Notes: a model not told the origin generated them from the letters alone. DNA of 64,000 nt from Parasponia andersonii (GCA_002914805.1 JXTB01000228.1:164461-228460); one strand, 5' to 3'; counted from the stretch's first letter, positions 24,751-35,276 are shown. Numbers and translations: made by a program.

Positions 24751-25895
24751 ATTCAAAAATGGTATTTTAGGAAACTGAAATGAACAAAAATAAACCAAAA
24801 TAGAAAAAGAAGAAATGACAAAGATTAGGCAAGGAGAACTTCATCCTCAGTCATAGGATTAAGCTCCTTAAGCACCGTTGAGAGAGCAATCCTCTTAATG
24901 ATTTATCGTCAACGCTTTTGTCCAGCGATACTTCATCACAATTATTTGTTGAATGTTTGTTTAGAATTTTGTTTTCATCATCTGGTTGAAAAGTTTGCTC
25001 ACGATTTTAGTTTTAGAAATTGTGTTTAAGAGAGTGGTTTGGAAAGGTGTGCGAAGAATTTTTTTTCATCCTCTAAAATTTATGTACTTAAAAGTAGTTT
25101 TATTACAGATTCTTTTGCTAGCATTTTTTTAGTAACTAAAAAATTGGTGGTTGTTTTGTCAACTTTCTCTTTTCTGTTTACCTATTTTCAAAATAATTCA
25201 TTATTTAAAATATAAAAGTTAAATATTTTCTTAATATACACGTTTTAGGCGTTATTTACAAAAAAATTTGGTACCTTCTAGATTATCGTCTCTCTCCCTC
25301 TCTCTCTCTCTTTTTTTTTTAATAGTTTCTTAATCAATGATAATCAGTTGATCTAAGCGGAACTGCAATACTAAAATAAAGATTTTGTCAACTAGGATTG
25401 ATCGATTAGTTTTCTTTTTCTTTTTTCCTATTTCTTTATAAAGTTGCAACATGTCGTGATAGTAGAACAAAGAACCAAATTAGATTGGAAAAAAAAAAAG
25501 TTATAGTTCTTGCGCATGGAATATAGACATAGGATTAGGATTCTTCATTTTCTTGTTTAGTTTTCGTTTCTAATTTTTCGGTAGAAACAACCGGGGTATA
25601 GCAATTTTTATTACATTAAAATTAATAATATACTTTTTCCTTTTATGTTTATACTTTCATGTAATTTCAAATAAGGATATTTTACTAATAAAATAATTTT
25701 AAATAAAAAAGGTGAGGAGAGAAAAATGATGGACAGAGTAGCCACCTTATATTCATTCATGAATAAAAAGTAAGTTGATCTAACACTTTTTTATTTGGAT
25801 TGTTTAAGACTTGCATTTCTAGGGATATTTATTAGTTTTTTCAAGTATGTTTGTGGGGTGTTAAGAAAAGAAAAATAATTAAAAAAATATATATT
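24751..25895. other. Intergenic DNA, no gene
   Basis: AT-rich sequence with a CT-rich stretch near 25290-25320. Nothing supports a gene. Confidence 0.5.
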
Positions 25896-26062
25896 TTAGG
25901 ATACATTTGGTATAAGATTCAAATTTTATTTTTTAAATCTAGAAATAACTTTTACATAAAAAGTTTTTGAAGGATAAATATTTATTCTTCCAAATTTCTA
26001 CATAAAAATTGTTTCTAGATTTGAATAATGAGATTCAAATCTGATATCAAACGCATTCCTAA
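25896..26062. mobile_element. Foldback MITE, about 167 bp
   Basis: The left arm begins TTAGGATACATTTGGTATAA. The right arm, read on the minus strand, begins TTAGGAATGCGTTTGATATC. Pairing continues inward through AGATTCAAAT / AGATTTGAAT, AAATCTAGAA / TTCTAGATTT and the ACATAAAAA stretches, so nearly the whole unit folds back on itself. No coding capacity. The family is not assigned because the target duplication is ambiguous. Confidence 0.65.
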
Positions 26063-26523
26063 TTATTTAATGTTATTTATGTTCATTTATATCATTTCAC
26101 ATTAAGCTATTTTTAACATTAATTAATAATAAAATGAGTGGAGAGAGGACAAAAAAAATGGCAATAGAATCACTTTTAAAAAAACATCTACTAAAACTAG
26201 GTGATGGAGACTGGTGGGTGAACAGATGAATTGCAATGGAATTCTTGTATCAACATTGCTAAATCTATTTTGAGGGAGAAAGAGAAAAACAAAAGGCCAA
26301 CCGTGAGCTTGCCAACGACTACTGTGAGAAAATGACATCTTTTTGGTTATGGTTAATATCAGGAAAGGCAATATCAGGTGTCGAAAAAGGACATAATCCT
26401 ATTAAAATGGCCTTTCGACTAGGCTTAGAGATAAGTCAGAGTAGGGAGGTTCTAAACCCAAATTATTAGTTGACCTCGCTGACCCGTGTCTATTACTTAG
26501 TTGCACTAATATCTGATAGTGCT
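26063..26523. other. Intergenic DNA, no gene
   Basis: No supported gene. The 82-codon minus-strand frame at 26123-26371 shows no family motif. Confidence 0.45.
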
Positions 26524-26690
26524 CAATCGCCAATTCTCATGAATAAATTAGGGTTTTGACTAAGATGAGTTCTTCATAATGAGATATAGAGAATAAAAGT
26601 CTAAGTCAATTGCCAATGCTCATGAATAAATTAGAGTTTTGATTAAGCTGGGGTTCTTTATAATGAAATATAGAAAATAAAAGTCTAAGT
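26524..26690 (+). repeat. 83-bp tandem duplication
   Basis: The unit with GCCAATTCTCATGAATAAAT (from 26524) recurs from 26607 as GCCAATGCTCATGAATAAAT. Both units are followed by the same ATAAAAGTCTAAGTCAATT ending. A handful of substitutions separate the copies. Confidence 0.75.
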
Positions 26691-26918
26691 CAATTTTCAA
26701 GTATTTCTATGCTTAGATCTTTTTCGTTTAGACTTAGTGGTTATTGTTATGTAGCATGCCTTTTTTTTTTTTTTTGCACTGAGTGTTCGTACAAAGTTTT
26801 ATTAATAGTGTTGTTTTGTGTCATGTCAATCCAGACATAGTTCAGCACAATTCTATTCATATTTCGTGTCGTATAAATCCTGGTACAATTAGTGATCATT
26901 TTATCCCAGGCACAATTA
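26691..26918. other. Left half of an older repeat split by element 2
   Basis: Text rich in CGTGTCGTA and CACAATT phrases runs up to the element 2 target site. It appears to continue after 39572 with GCCCGAATTGTGC and similar phrases. It probably belongs to a degraded dispersed repeat. The family is not recognised. Confidence 0.35.
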
Positions 26919-26923
26919 GTTGT
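26919..26923. repeat. Target-site duplication GTTGT of element 2 (left copy)
   Basis: GTTGT directly precedes the 3' LTR and recurs at 39568-39572 directly after the 5' LTR. Confidence 0.88.
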
Positions 26924-27735
26924 TGGTGGAGCAGTTTCTCACTAGTTGTCCACATGCCTCTGAATCACTGATGCTGTATTCTCCAACTGTCCACGTGTCC
27001 TCACTATCCCAAAATACTCTGAACTCCAGGCAGAGTCGGAGAGGCGGAGGTGGCTACCTGCAAAGACTCTCCGATGCTTAAATCAGTAATCTATCTTTGA
27101 TTCAGAGTAGCAAGGAATTAGTTCTGTATGAGTATATATCTGTTTCTTGCTCATAAGCTTTTTTATATACTTTTTTCGTAAGTGTCCATGCCCCTCTTCG
27201 GGAATGCATGGCTCATATATACACATAGTGCGGGTCTCAATCTCAAGACTGACTACTTTTCTCTTCAAAGCTTTTCTCAGAGGTCACAGGCCGAGATTAC
27301 CGTGATCTTCTTTATGTCATTATAGTCTGGTTTCTGCTGCCTCCTACGGCTTGAACCTGTCAGGGTGGGATTCGGACAAATCATCGTTCTGTCAGGGCAG
27401 ATTGTCCCTTGTGCCCATCTATCCTAGATCGCATTAAATGCTCTGTCTGAGTCTAGAGTTGTGAGCTGTTCTCCATTGTATTATGATGGAAGACCCTTGG
27501 GGCTTCCGGCCCCCCAGCTGCCGAGGTGAGGGTCGGACTGGGCCGAGATTGTCCAGGGTCTGTGATGGGCTCGGTCCTAACCTCGGACAGCCCAATGGCT
27601 GATTGTGAAATCACGTGTGACCCGCGTGACCTTTAACTAATCACTCTCGATACCTGTCGAACGGTGGACCCCTTTTCTGATCTGTTCTGCCGCTCGATCT
27701 TCCACATGGCGTATGACTTCGGAACGGATCCTACA
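26924..27735 (-). repeat. 3' LTR of element 2
   Basis: It pairs with 38760-39567. On the minus strand it begins TGTAGGATCCG and ends in CCA. Relative to its partner it lacks about 18 bp near 27228 and has about 21 bp extra near 27525. It contains CACGTG cores at 26992 and near 27614. Confidence 0.92.
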
Positions 27736-27752
27736 ACTATCCCCATTTCCCT
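27736..27752 (-). other. Polypurine tract of element 2
   Basis: The minus strand reads AGGGAAATGGGGATAGT directly before the 3' LTR. This is the expected plus-strand DNA primer site. Confidence 0.75.
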
Positions 27753-27961
27753 ACTCGACGGATTCGTTTTCGTCAAGTGGGGAAATCGTTTATCCGATCC
27801 TCCAATCTGGGGGATGCACGTGGCTCCCCTCCCCCCCTCCCCCCCGGCAGATGCGGAGGCATGCCATCCCATGTCACGAAATCTATTTGAATTTTGAAGT
27901 TCCGACTGTTCGGTCTCCTTTACTCACCCCTTTTCCCAAAAAAAACTCTTCGGCTCCCTCC

Positions 27962-27970
27962 CTATAAAAG
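27962..27970 (+). promoter_or_regulatory. TATA box of the element 2 antisense gene
   Basis: CTATAAAAG lies 122 bp before the ATG at 28092, on the same strand as the antisense gene, and is followed by a CT-rich leader. It matches the plant TATA consensus well. It sits just inside the 3' LTR, so antisense transcription need not depend on the LTR. Confidence 0.6.
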
Positions 27971-28091
27971 CCACAATTATGCTCATTTTCCTCTTTACTA
28001 AAATCTTCACTCATTCTAGCCTCATAAAATTCTAGGGTTTCCGATTTCTCCCCTTCCAGAGACTTTTATTCTTCCGATCGCATCTCGAACA

Positions 28092-31083
28092 ATGGCTTCA
28101 AGTCAAAACCAGGAATTATGCCCCGTCGTGGATTCAGAGCTGGATTCTCTAAGGAGACAACTCTGCCTCCCTGGTGGAGTGACGCTGAAAAGGGTCGAGG
28201 GCCCTGTGGACTGATATCTTCGTCCTTGTGTCCCCGAAGGTTCCATCATCTTGGGCAGAAAGCATCTGGAGTGGCTGCGATTCCCCCTTCCTTCCCTGGT
28301 CTACCAAATTTTCTCTTTGACAGGGATCCATCCAATGCAATTGAACACAAACGGGGTCATAATTCTGATAGGACTTTTTGCCCTGTCAGTACTCTATAAT
28401 TTGCATATTGATCTAGAGGTGGTCTTTTATGTTTACAAGCTCACTCTCATCCCCAAGAAGAGTTCCTATCCCACTTTTTACCTCCAACCGCTGCCAGGAT
28501 ATTACATCTTCTGGGGCTTGCCGTGGTCGGACAAATAATAGGACTCCCACGCCAGGCTATACGCCATTGGAGGGGCGTGGTGCTCCCCTTGGGTGAACGG
28601 CGAGCACTTCCAAGTTTCCTCAGTTTTCTTGCAGAGTAAGTGTCAGGTCGTGATTTTTAGGTCTGTGCTCTCCTTGACTGTTATTGCCCATGTTATTTTA
28701 TCTTGTGCAGCCTCGGCAGAAGAGAGTAGGTTCGAGCCGCATTTGCCAGCAGGGTGGCTCAAAAGCCTGGAAGGGATAGTCATCTTCGGATCTCTCGGGG
28801 ACTGCTGGCACATCCAAGCCCTCCTCAACCCCCTAGTGATGAACATGATGCTCAGGATGGTTTCATACCTCCCATTCCCTCTGGATACTTGGGTCATCAC
28901 CAAGCACATGCGGAGCCGACTTGATGCCTCCGCCCTGAACCGATTCTGCCGGGATGAGCATGACAGAATCGCCATGGAGGGTCGGTAGGTTACGGCTTCA
29001 AGCTAATTGGCGGGCTCCAATGACCTAGTGGCACCGTCTAGCCACGAGCTCGAGGAGGTCGTGAGGCTTGTGGCCGCGGAGTGCGTCAAACTCCGCAGTG
29101 AGGAGGCCGCCGCCCCCAAGAAGGCTAAGGGTAGGTTCATCTTTGCGTCCTTGAGCTTCGTGAATCGGATTGTAGCTGTGACCTAAACATGTCACTTGTT
29201 TTTTCAGGTTCTGAGACGGGCCCATCGGCTGACCCCTCCCCCGTCAAGGGGGGAGCCATGGATCATAAGGCTCGCCCCAAGGCACCCGCTGGCCAGAGGC
29301 TCATAGTGCTTTCATGAGATGAAGTGCATGTGGCCCTCTGCTCCGACGCAGGTGGATGCGAGGAGATGTCGCTCAGTCTAGCCGTGGGCTCTGCTACACC
29401 AACCTCGTCCACCCCTGACTCTGGTCCGAAATCGGGTGCTATTTGCCTTGGTAGGGAGATCGCCAAGCTTACTAGTGGGGCTCCGAGGTTGAAGTCCCGA
29501 CTATCTTCCCCTTCCCCGGTCCCAATAAAGCGGCGGCACGAGGTCGGCTCATCCAACGAAGGAGAGGGCCGGGCAGAGAAGAGGGGCAGGGTTGCCCCCT
29601 CGTCCGACAGTGATGACGACGGGGCCACGCTGACCCTTCTAATGAGGAGAAGACCGGTGCGTAGCAGCCTACCAAAAGGAGATGCACCACCTCCCGTCGT
29701 GGCTGATGGCACTCCCGGTGGCGCCGAGCTTTCCTCCGTCCCTGCTGCTACTGCTTCGGGAGCCGGCCCGGTTGTTAAAGAGGGTGCCCTCATGACCAGT
29801 GGGGCGGGGCCGTGTTCCCCAAGTGCGGACGATGCCCAAAGAGAGGGTCCAGCCGCAGAGCCAGAGCTGGAAGCGCTCTCTTCAGAGAACGTCAAGCTTA
29901 TCACTAGCTGCACTTTCGCGCATGTTTGGTCTACTCGGTTGCTTCTATGTTTTCCAACATCTTTGCTAAATGCTGACCCCCCTTTTTTGTTTAACTTTCA
30001 GCTGGCTGCCATCCGGTCCTTCTATTCCTCTCGCGTCGGGAATCTGACCGAAGAGCTGATTTCCCGCTCTGCGCTGGCTGAGCGCAGCGAGGCCGCCCTC
30101 ACCGAATTGACGTCTGACTTCGATATATATCGGAGCCTCGAGGAGGCCAGGGTCAGCAGTGTGATGGCTCACGTTCTGAGCATCGAGAGGACCAGACGCG
30201 AGGAGATGGCTGCGAGACTAGCTGAGGCGGAGGCTGATAAATTTGCCCAATCCGAAGCCACCAGACTAGCTCAGAATGAGCTGATGGTCAAGGAGCAGGA
30301 GTTACAGAGCACGGGGGCAGAGATGGGACTGGCCTTCCTCACTTGTGACAGGGCTATTGAGGATGCCAAGGAAGCGAGAAAAGCCGAGGCGACTGCCAAG
30401 CTAGAGGCCCACTCTCTGCAATGCAGACTTGACTGGTCCCACGAGGAAAACCGACATCTCTTCTTGGAACACAAAATCTGATGGGTGCTCGGGTGGAGAT
30501 GTCTCGTAAACACAGCGAGGACCTTGCCGGTATTAACACTTTTTTGGTCGACTTATCGCAGCAGCAAGTAGAGCTCAGGCTGGTGGTGCTGAAGGATAGG
30601 TTGGCAGACGCAGAAAAATTGAAAATGAGGTATCAGAGGCAGGTGGACATCCTTTCTACAGAACGTTACAGGTCTGGCTGGGAGAATAGAGAATTTGAAG
30701 GCCACGCTGAGATGGTAATGCCAGACCAGTTTGACGAGTAGAAAGGCATCAAGAAAGACCACTATTCCATCAAGCACTACATGCAGTAGCTTGGGGACAA
30801 AATCAGCATCACGTACCCGGATGATGTGATGGAGATGCTTACTGCGGAAAAGGAAGAGCCCTCTACATCTGCTTCTGGTACCAAAGAGCCTACCTCTGCT
30901 CCCGGTCGGCCAGGTTGAACTTTGGAAGTCCCTGACGGTCAGCCTGGTCCCGCGGTCTCAACTGGTGAGGGGTCTGGCGCAGTCATCGTGTCTAGTGATG
31001 AATCTGATCCTGATACGCCACCCTCCATTGGGGCTGGTCTAAATGCCGGGACTGGCTGCACTCCACTGGCCGGAGGTAATTAG
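28092..31083 (+). pseudogene. Antisense spliced ORF (aORF) of element 2
   Basis: The start is MASSQNQELCPVVDSELDSL at 28092. A stop follows after 40 codons, so this copy is damaged. Shifted frames give LEWLRFPLPSLVYQIFSLTG and YLQPLPGYYIFWGLPWSDK (28260-28535), resembling the gypsy-associated N-terminal domain also seen in element 1. Three GT-AG intron-like segments of 75-78 bp lie at 28636-28710, 29131-29207 and 29924-30001. The middle is Ser/Pro-rich and low-complexity. From 30002 comes a long charged coiled coil (RTRREEMAARLAEAEADKFA). Stops interrupt near 30479, 30739 and 30916. The frame ends at TAG 31081-31083, followed by AT-rich 3' text with AATAATAAAAATAG. Function unknown; other Tat elements have similar genes. 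Confidence 0.72.
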
Positions 31084-31794
31084 GGTCCATAACCTTGTAC
31101 ATTTGTAAAGTTGACCCCAATTATAATCCTCTGTATAAATAATAAAAATAGTGCAATTCTCTTTAGTCTGTTTCCTTTTTCTTTGTTGATTGTGTCTGGG
31201 GTAAAGTTAAACCTTGTTGTAGCTGTCTGTATAAATAATTGTGGATGACTCGGATGTGCACGATTTCGGGCTATTAGCGAGTTCTCCTCGAGCCATGACT
31301 ATTAAGATTAGTTCCGAAGATAGGGACGCGAGCTTTGACTCATCCGGTTTTACGAAGGTTTAACTTCTGTTATGGCTTGTTTTTGCAGAGTTCGACCCGC
31401 ACGTCTGGCTAGACTTCTCCGACCCAAATGGGATCACGCTCAGACCCAGCTCCAGGGATTGGTTGACCATTGTTTGGACACGTTGTTGCAAAGGAGAAGG
31501 CCTGGGCTCGGCTCTTACCGGGAACAAACAGGGCACTATCACTCCGATGTCTCCCTACGAATCCGTTCGCAACCCGCCTCCCGTAAATAGGGCTTACGAT
31601 CACGCATCATTTGTTAATCATGCGCTCTGTATTTTTAGGACATAATAAACAAATTTTAATCCTAATTTTTGTCCTTCACATTTGGCCTGATACTGGATTG
31701 CCTCCAATGGGTAGACTCCAAATTCATTCACATCCCGCCTATGCGTAAATAAACCATCCCCTGTCAGAGCCTGCATTCCTTTGACTCTTCGTAA

Positions 31795-31958
31795 AAATGT
31801 TCCTCAGGGAGGGTCCACTTCCAGCAGATGGATCCCGACCCTGCTTTCCTTTAGCTATTCGTATAGCTAAAATACTCCTTGGGGGGGTCCACTTCCAACG
31901 GGTGGATCCCGACCCTACTTTCCTTTAACCATTCGTAGAGCTAAAATGTTCCTTAGGG
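31795..31958 (+). repeat. Second tandem repeat, two units of about 80 bp
   Basis: GGTCCACTTCCA(A/G)C...GGATCCCGACCCT is repeated with a shared end (CTTTCCTTTA ... ATTCGTA ... AGCTAAAAT). It lies directly next to the 99-bp array but is unrelated in sequence. Confidence 0.8.
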
Positions 31959-32775
31959 GGTCTGCTGGCAAGTTTTTGAGTTGCGTACCCTTTTTCTCCT
32001 CGTACATTTTCTCGAGTCATCGGCAAGCGTTTTATTGCACGATTTGATTCCCAGAGTATGATCTTTTTCGAGGTCTACTGGCAAGTTTCGATTGCGCAGC
32101 TCCTCCCTCTTCGTACGTTTTCTCGGGCTATCGGCAAGCACTTTATTGCACGATGTGATTCCCATAGTACGATCGTTTTCGAGGTCTACTGGCAAGATTT
32201 TGGTTGCACTGCAGTTTCCTCTTCGTATGTTTTCTTGGGTCGTCGACGAGCGATGTGACTCCCATAGTGCGAGCGTTTTTGAGGTCTGCTGGCAAGATTT
32301 TGGTTGCACAGCAGTTTCCTCTTCGTACGTTTTCTCGAGTCGTCGATGAGCGACGTGTCTCCCATTGTATGAGCATTTTTGAGGTCTGCTGGCAAGATTT
32401 TATTGCACAGTAATTTCCTCTTCGTAAGTTTTCTCGGGTCGTCGACGAGCGACGTGACTCCCATAGTACGAGCATTTTTGAGGTCTGCTGGCAAAATTTT
32501 GTTGCACAGTAGTTTCCTCTTCGTACGTTTTCTCGGGTCGTCAACGAGCGACATGACTCCCATAGTACGAGCGTTTTTAAGGTCTACTAGCAAAATTTTA
32601 TTGCACAGCAGTTTCCTCTTAGTACATTTTCTCGGGTCGTCGACGAGCGACGTGACCCCCATAGTACGAGCATTTTTTAGGTCTGCTGGCAAAATTTTGT
32701 TGCACAGTAGTTTCCTCTTCATATGTTTTCTCGGGTCGTCGATGAGCGACATGACTCCCATAGTACGAGCGTTGA
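31959..32775 (+). repeat. Tandem array of about 99-113 bp units, eight copies
   Basis: Units begin GGTCTGCTGGCAA or GGTCTACTGGCAA at 31959, 32072, 32182, 32283, 32383, 32482, 32581 and 32680. Spacing falls from 113 and 110 to a steady 99-101 bp. Each unit carries a TTGCACAG-like part, CTCTTCGTACGTTTTCTCGG and a GACTCCCATAGTACGAGC part. The array sits in the 3' region of element 2 between integrase and the antisense gene. Because 99 is divisible by three, frames stay open on both strands (for example 32186-32803 minus, 32379-33011 plus). I regard those frames as by-products of the period, not as genes. Confidence 0.92.
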
Positions 32776-32799
32776 TTGTACAAGTAGTGCATGTGGTCC

Positions 32800-33175
32800 A
32801 CAAATGTGGAAGACCCTTTTCAGTAGTAACTCGGCATGATTTTTCACCTGTGCAACTGAGGCATGGGGTCTGTTACTATGGGCAAACCCTTCTTCGTAGC
32901 AGCCTGGCAGGATCTTTTGCCTGTGCAAATAAAATATTGGGTCTGCCACTGTGCGCAGTCCCTTTTCCGTGTGGCAGCAGATCTGACCTGTTTCGGAATC
33001 AAGCTTTTTAATAATATAAGCATTCACGTAGGTCTCACGTGTGATTAATATGCGGGGTCTGCCACTGTGGGTGGACCCCTTTTCCATAGCAAGCCAGAAG
33101 ATGAATCCATGCGGCAAAAAGAGAACTTGACTTGTCTTGGATTTAAACTTTTCAATAATATAAGCATTCACATGG
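32800..33175 (+). repeat. Third group of related repeats in element 2
   Basis: GGGTCTG(C/T)(C/T)ACTGTG-like starts occur near 32868, 32940 and 33055, followed by CCCTTTTCC-like stretches. AATAATATAAGCATTCAC occurs twice (about 33009 and 33155). Unit lengths vary, so this is a degenerate array. Confidence 0.65.
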
Positions 33176-33526
33176 TCTTACATCATATGCATGCATCTTA
33201 CATGTGATACTTTTTCAAGTGCTGAGCATTCCATGTGTTCGGCAAATTTTTCCCCGTCTTGAGCTCCTTTAGGATATACACACCATTGTCGAGCGCTTTG
33301 ATCACCTCATAAGGTCCGATTCAATTGGAGTCTAGTTTCGAGGAATTCCCTTTTCTAGCTTTCAGGACCCAATCCCCAGCATTAAATAGTCGGGCATTGA
33401 CCTTTTTCATGTAGTAGGACCTAGCCTGCTGGTGTTATAAAGCCAGGTGGACTAGGGTCATGTTTCTCGTTTCTTCCAGGAGGTCTGTATTGCAGCTTAA
33501 CTGATATTCGTTTAAGGGGGCATCTT
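33176..33526. other. Integrase C-terminal remnant and spacer of element 2
   Basis: This is the region after the recognisable integrase tail on the minus strand. It may encode the degenerate end of the integrase in broken frames (the 33380-33526 part looks continuous with pol). No clean frame remains. Confidence 0.4.
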
Positions 33527-34230
33527 TTACCACTTTGGAGCAGAGAGCGGGAGGCCGACCTCGGTTGGGATCATAGCCTCTGATCCGTAGACCATGGCGA
33601 ATGGTGTTCTTCTAGTAGACCTTCGCTCTATGGTTCGATAGGCCCAAACAATGGCTGGCAGTTCTTCTAACCACTTGCCTTTACCCTCCTGTAAGTTCTT
33701 TTTGATGTTGCTGAATATGGCCTTGTTCATTGCCTTTGCTTGCCCGTTCCCTTGAAGGTAGTTCACAGAAGAGAAACTGAGCCTTGTATCATATAGCTCG
33801 CACAACTCCTTGAGCTTAGCATTGTGGAATTACGTGCCATGATCGGCGTGTATCTCTTTCGGTATCCCAAATCGACACATTATGTTCTTTCAGATGAAGT
33901 TAATCGTGTCTGCCTTATTAACGGTCGTATAGGCTTCAGCCTCTACCAATTTGGTGAAGTAGTCCGTGGCCAATAAGAAGTACCTCTTTCCTCCTGGACT
34001 TCTAGGGAGCTCTCCGATGATGTCCAGACCCCATTTGGCGAACGGCCAAGGGGTTATGTTCGAATGAAGTATCTCTGTGGGCTGACGTTTCATTGAGGCG
34101 AACCTCTAGCATATATCACATTTTTTGATGAATCGGGCTGTCTCTACCATCATGTATAGCCAAAAGTATCCGGCCGTTAGAGCCTTGTGGGCGAGGCTGC
34201 ATCCGCCAGAGTGGTTGCGCTTCGACGGGA
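33527..34230 (-). pseudogene. IN: Integrase of element 2, catalytic Glu changed
   Basis: The zinc finger is read in a shifted frame (RNHSGG near 34205, KKCDIC near 34115) and a TAG follows CDIC where a Gln is usual. The core starts ILHSNITPWPFAKWGLDIIG (34030-34075), holding the first catalytic Asp, and ATDYFTKLVEAEAYTT follows. The third catalytic position, normally Glu in a GQAEA context, reads GQAKAMNKA with Lys at 33734-33736. The C-terminal arm reads ELPAIVWAYRTIERRSTRRT. Even without the stops this integrase would be inactive if the Lys is real. Confidence 0.86.
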
Positions 34231-35195
34231 CCTATACACCGTAGCATCGGACCCATTGTCGATCTCCTGTATAACTGTTCACCCACCATCGAGTACCTGG
34301 CAGCTTTCAATCTGACTGATCTTGCTTCCCAAAGGTCTGCGGGCAGGTTCCCTAACGTCAAATACTGTGTGATGCTTTTCATCCACCTTTCGTCAGCAGC
34401 TCCGGTTGCGAACACATAGTGCGTAGGGATCTGCGGGGGTTCTTCCATGCTCCTATCTTCTAGGAGAACTTCTACGCTTCCATCTGTACCCCCGATTGAC
34501 GCACTCTTAGCTAGCTCGTCAGCCCTTTGGTTCATCTCCCTGGGGATTGATTCGATATCGAAATTGTCAAAACGAGCTTTTGCCCCCATGACATTGGAGA
34601 AGTACCTGTGCAACCTCGGTTCTTTTACTTCGAAGTTTCCCCTGACCTGACCCACGATCAACTGTGAGTTGGTCTTTACCGCGATGTTCTCCACTCCAAA
34701 GTGCAGTGCCAGCTCAAGGCCTTGCAGCAGTGCCTCATACTCCGCCTCATTATTAGTCGCCTGGAAGCCGAGCCTCAATGCCTTCTCAACTCTAAGACCC
34801 ATTGGGGTCTGCAGGACTATCTCAATACCTGACTCTGAGGCATTCGTGGATCCATCGATATATAGCGTCCAGGCAAAAGGGGGGCAAAGTTGAGACATCT
34901 GGGACGGGTCATGCAGCTCGCCGAAGGATTCGATTTCTACCAAGAAATCCGCCATGACTTGTCCTTTCTTTGCCGCTCGAGGACGATATTCAATGTCGTA
35001 AATTCCCAACTCTATGGCCCACTTGGTCAGTCGTCCCGATAGATCTGGCTTGGTCAAAATTTGCCGGATAGGGAAATCCGTATACACGGTGACCGAGTAT
35101 GCCTCAAAGTACTGCCGGAGCTTCTTTTTAGTGTTGATCAGGGCGAGGACCAGCTTTTCTGCCATACTATATCGTGTCTCGGCATCCAGGAGCAT
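34116..35195 (-). pseudogene. RH: RNase H, second RNase H and integrase N-terminus of element 2
   Basis: A 359-codon frame covers two RNase H units. The first includes LLDAETRYSMAEKLVLALIN and TDFPIRQILTKPDLSGRL. The second includes FAWTLYIDGSTNASESGIEI, ATNNEAEYEALLQGLELALH, NSQLIVGQVRGNFE and REMNQRADELAKSAS, with DGS, Glu and Asp active-site positions visible. This pair is diagnostic of Tat-lineage elements. The frame then enters the integrase N-terminal arm (LPADLWEARSVRLKAARYSM) and slips near 34200, so the zinc-finger part is read in another frame. It is the longest undisturbed coding piece of the element. Confidence 0.88.
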
Positions 35196-35276
35196 GTGGC
35201 TTATGTAAAATACTGGTTTCTATTTGCCGTCTTCCTCGATGAATAGTACAGCACTGATTACTACTTCGGATACCGC

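Noticed and set aside
27664-27967. Plus-strand frames over the 3' LTR edge of element 2
   Set aside because: They straddle the LTR boundary and have no protein resemblance. They arise from the GC-rich LTR.
29263-29913. 216-codon minus-strand frame opposite the element 2 antisense gene
   Set aside because: It mirrors the low-complexity Ser/Pro/Gly region of the plus-strand gene and shows no pol motif, so it is a shadow.
31959-32775. Regularly spaced repeats that could suggest a CRISPR array
   Set aside because: The repeats are contiguous 99-113-bp units without unique spacers, and lie inside a plant LTR retrotransposon.
32186-32803. 205-codon minus-strand frame with repeated KNARTMGVTSLVDDP-like units
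   Set aside because: It follows from a 99-bp period divisible by three. The opposite strand is open too, and there is no domain or promoter.
32379-33011. 210-codon plus-strand frame over the same array
   Set aside because: Same explanation. It runs past the array into unrelated repeat text without any recognisable domain.
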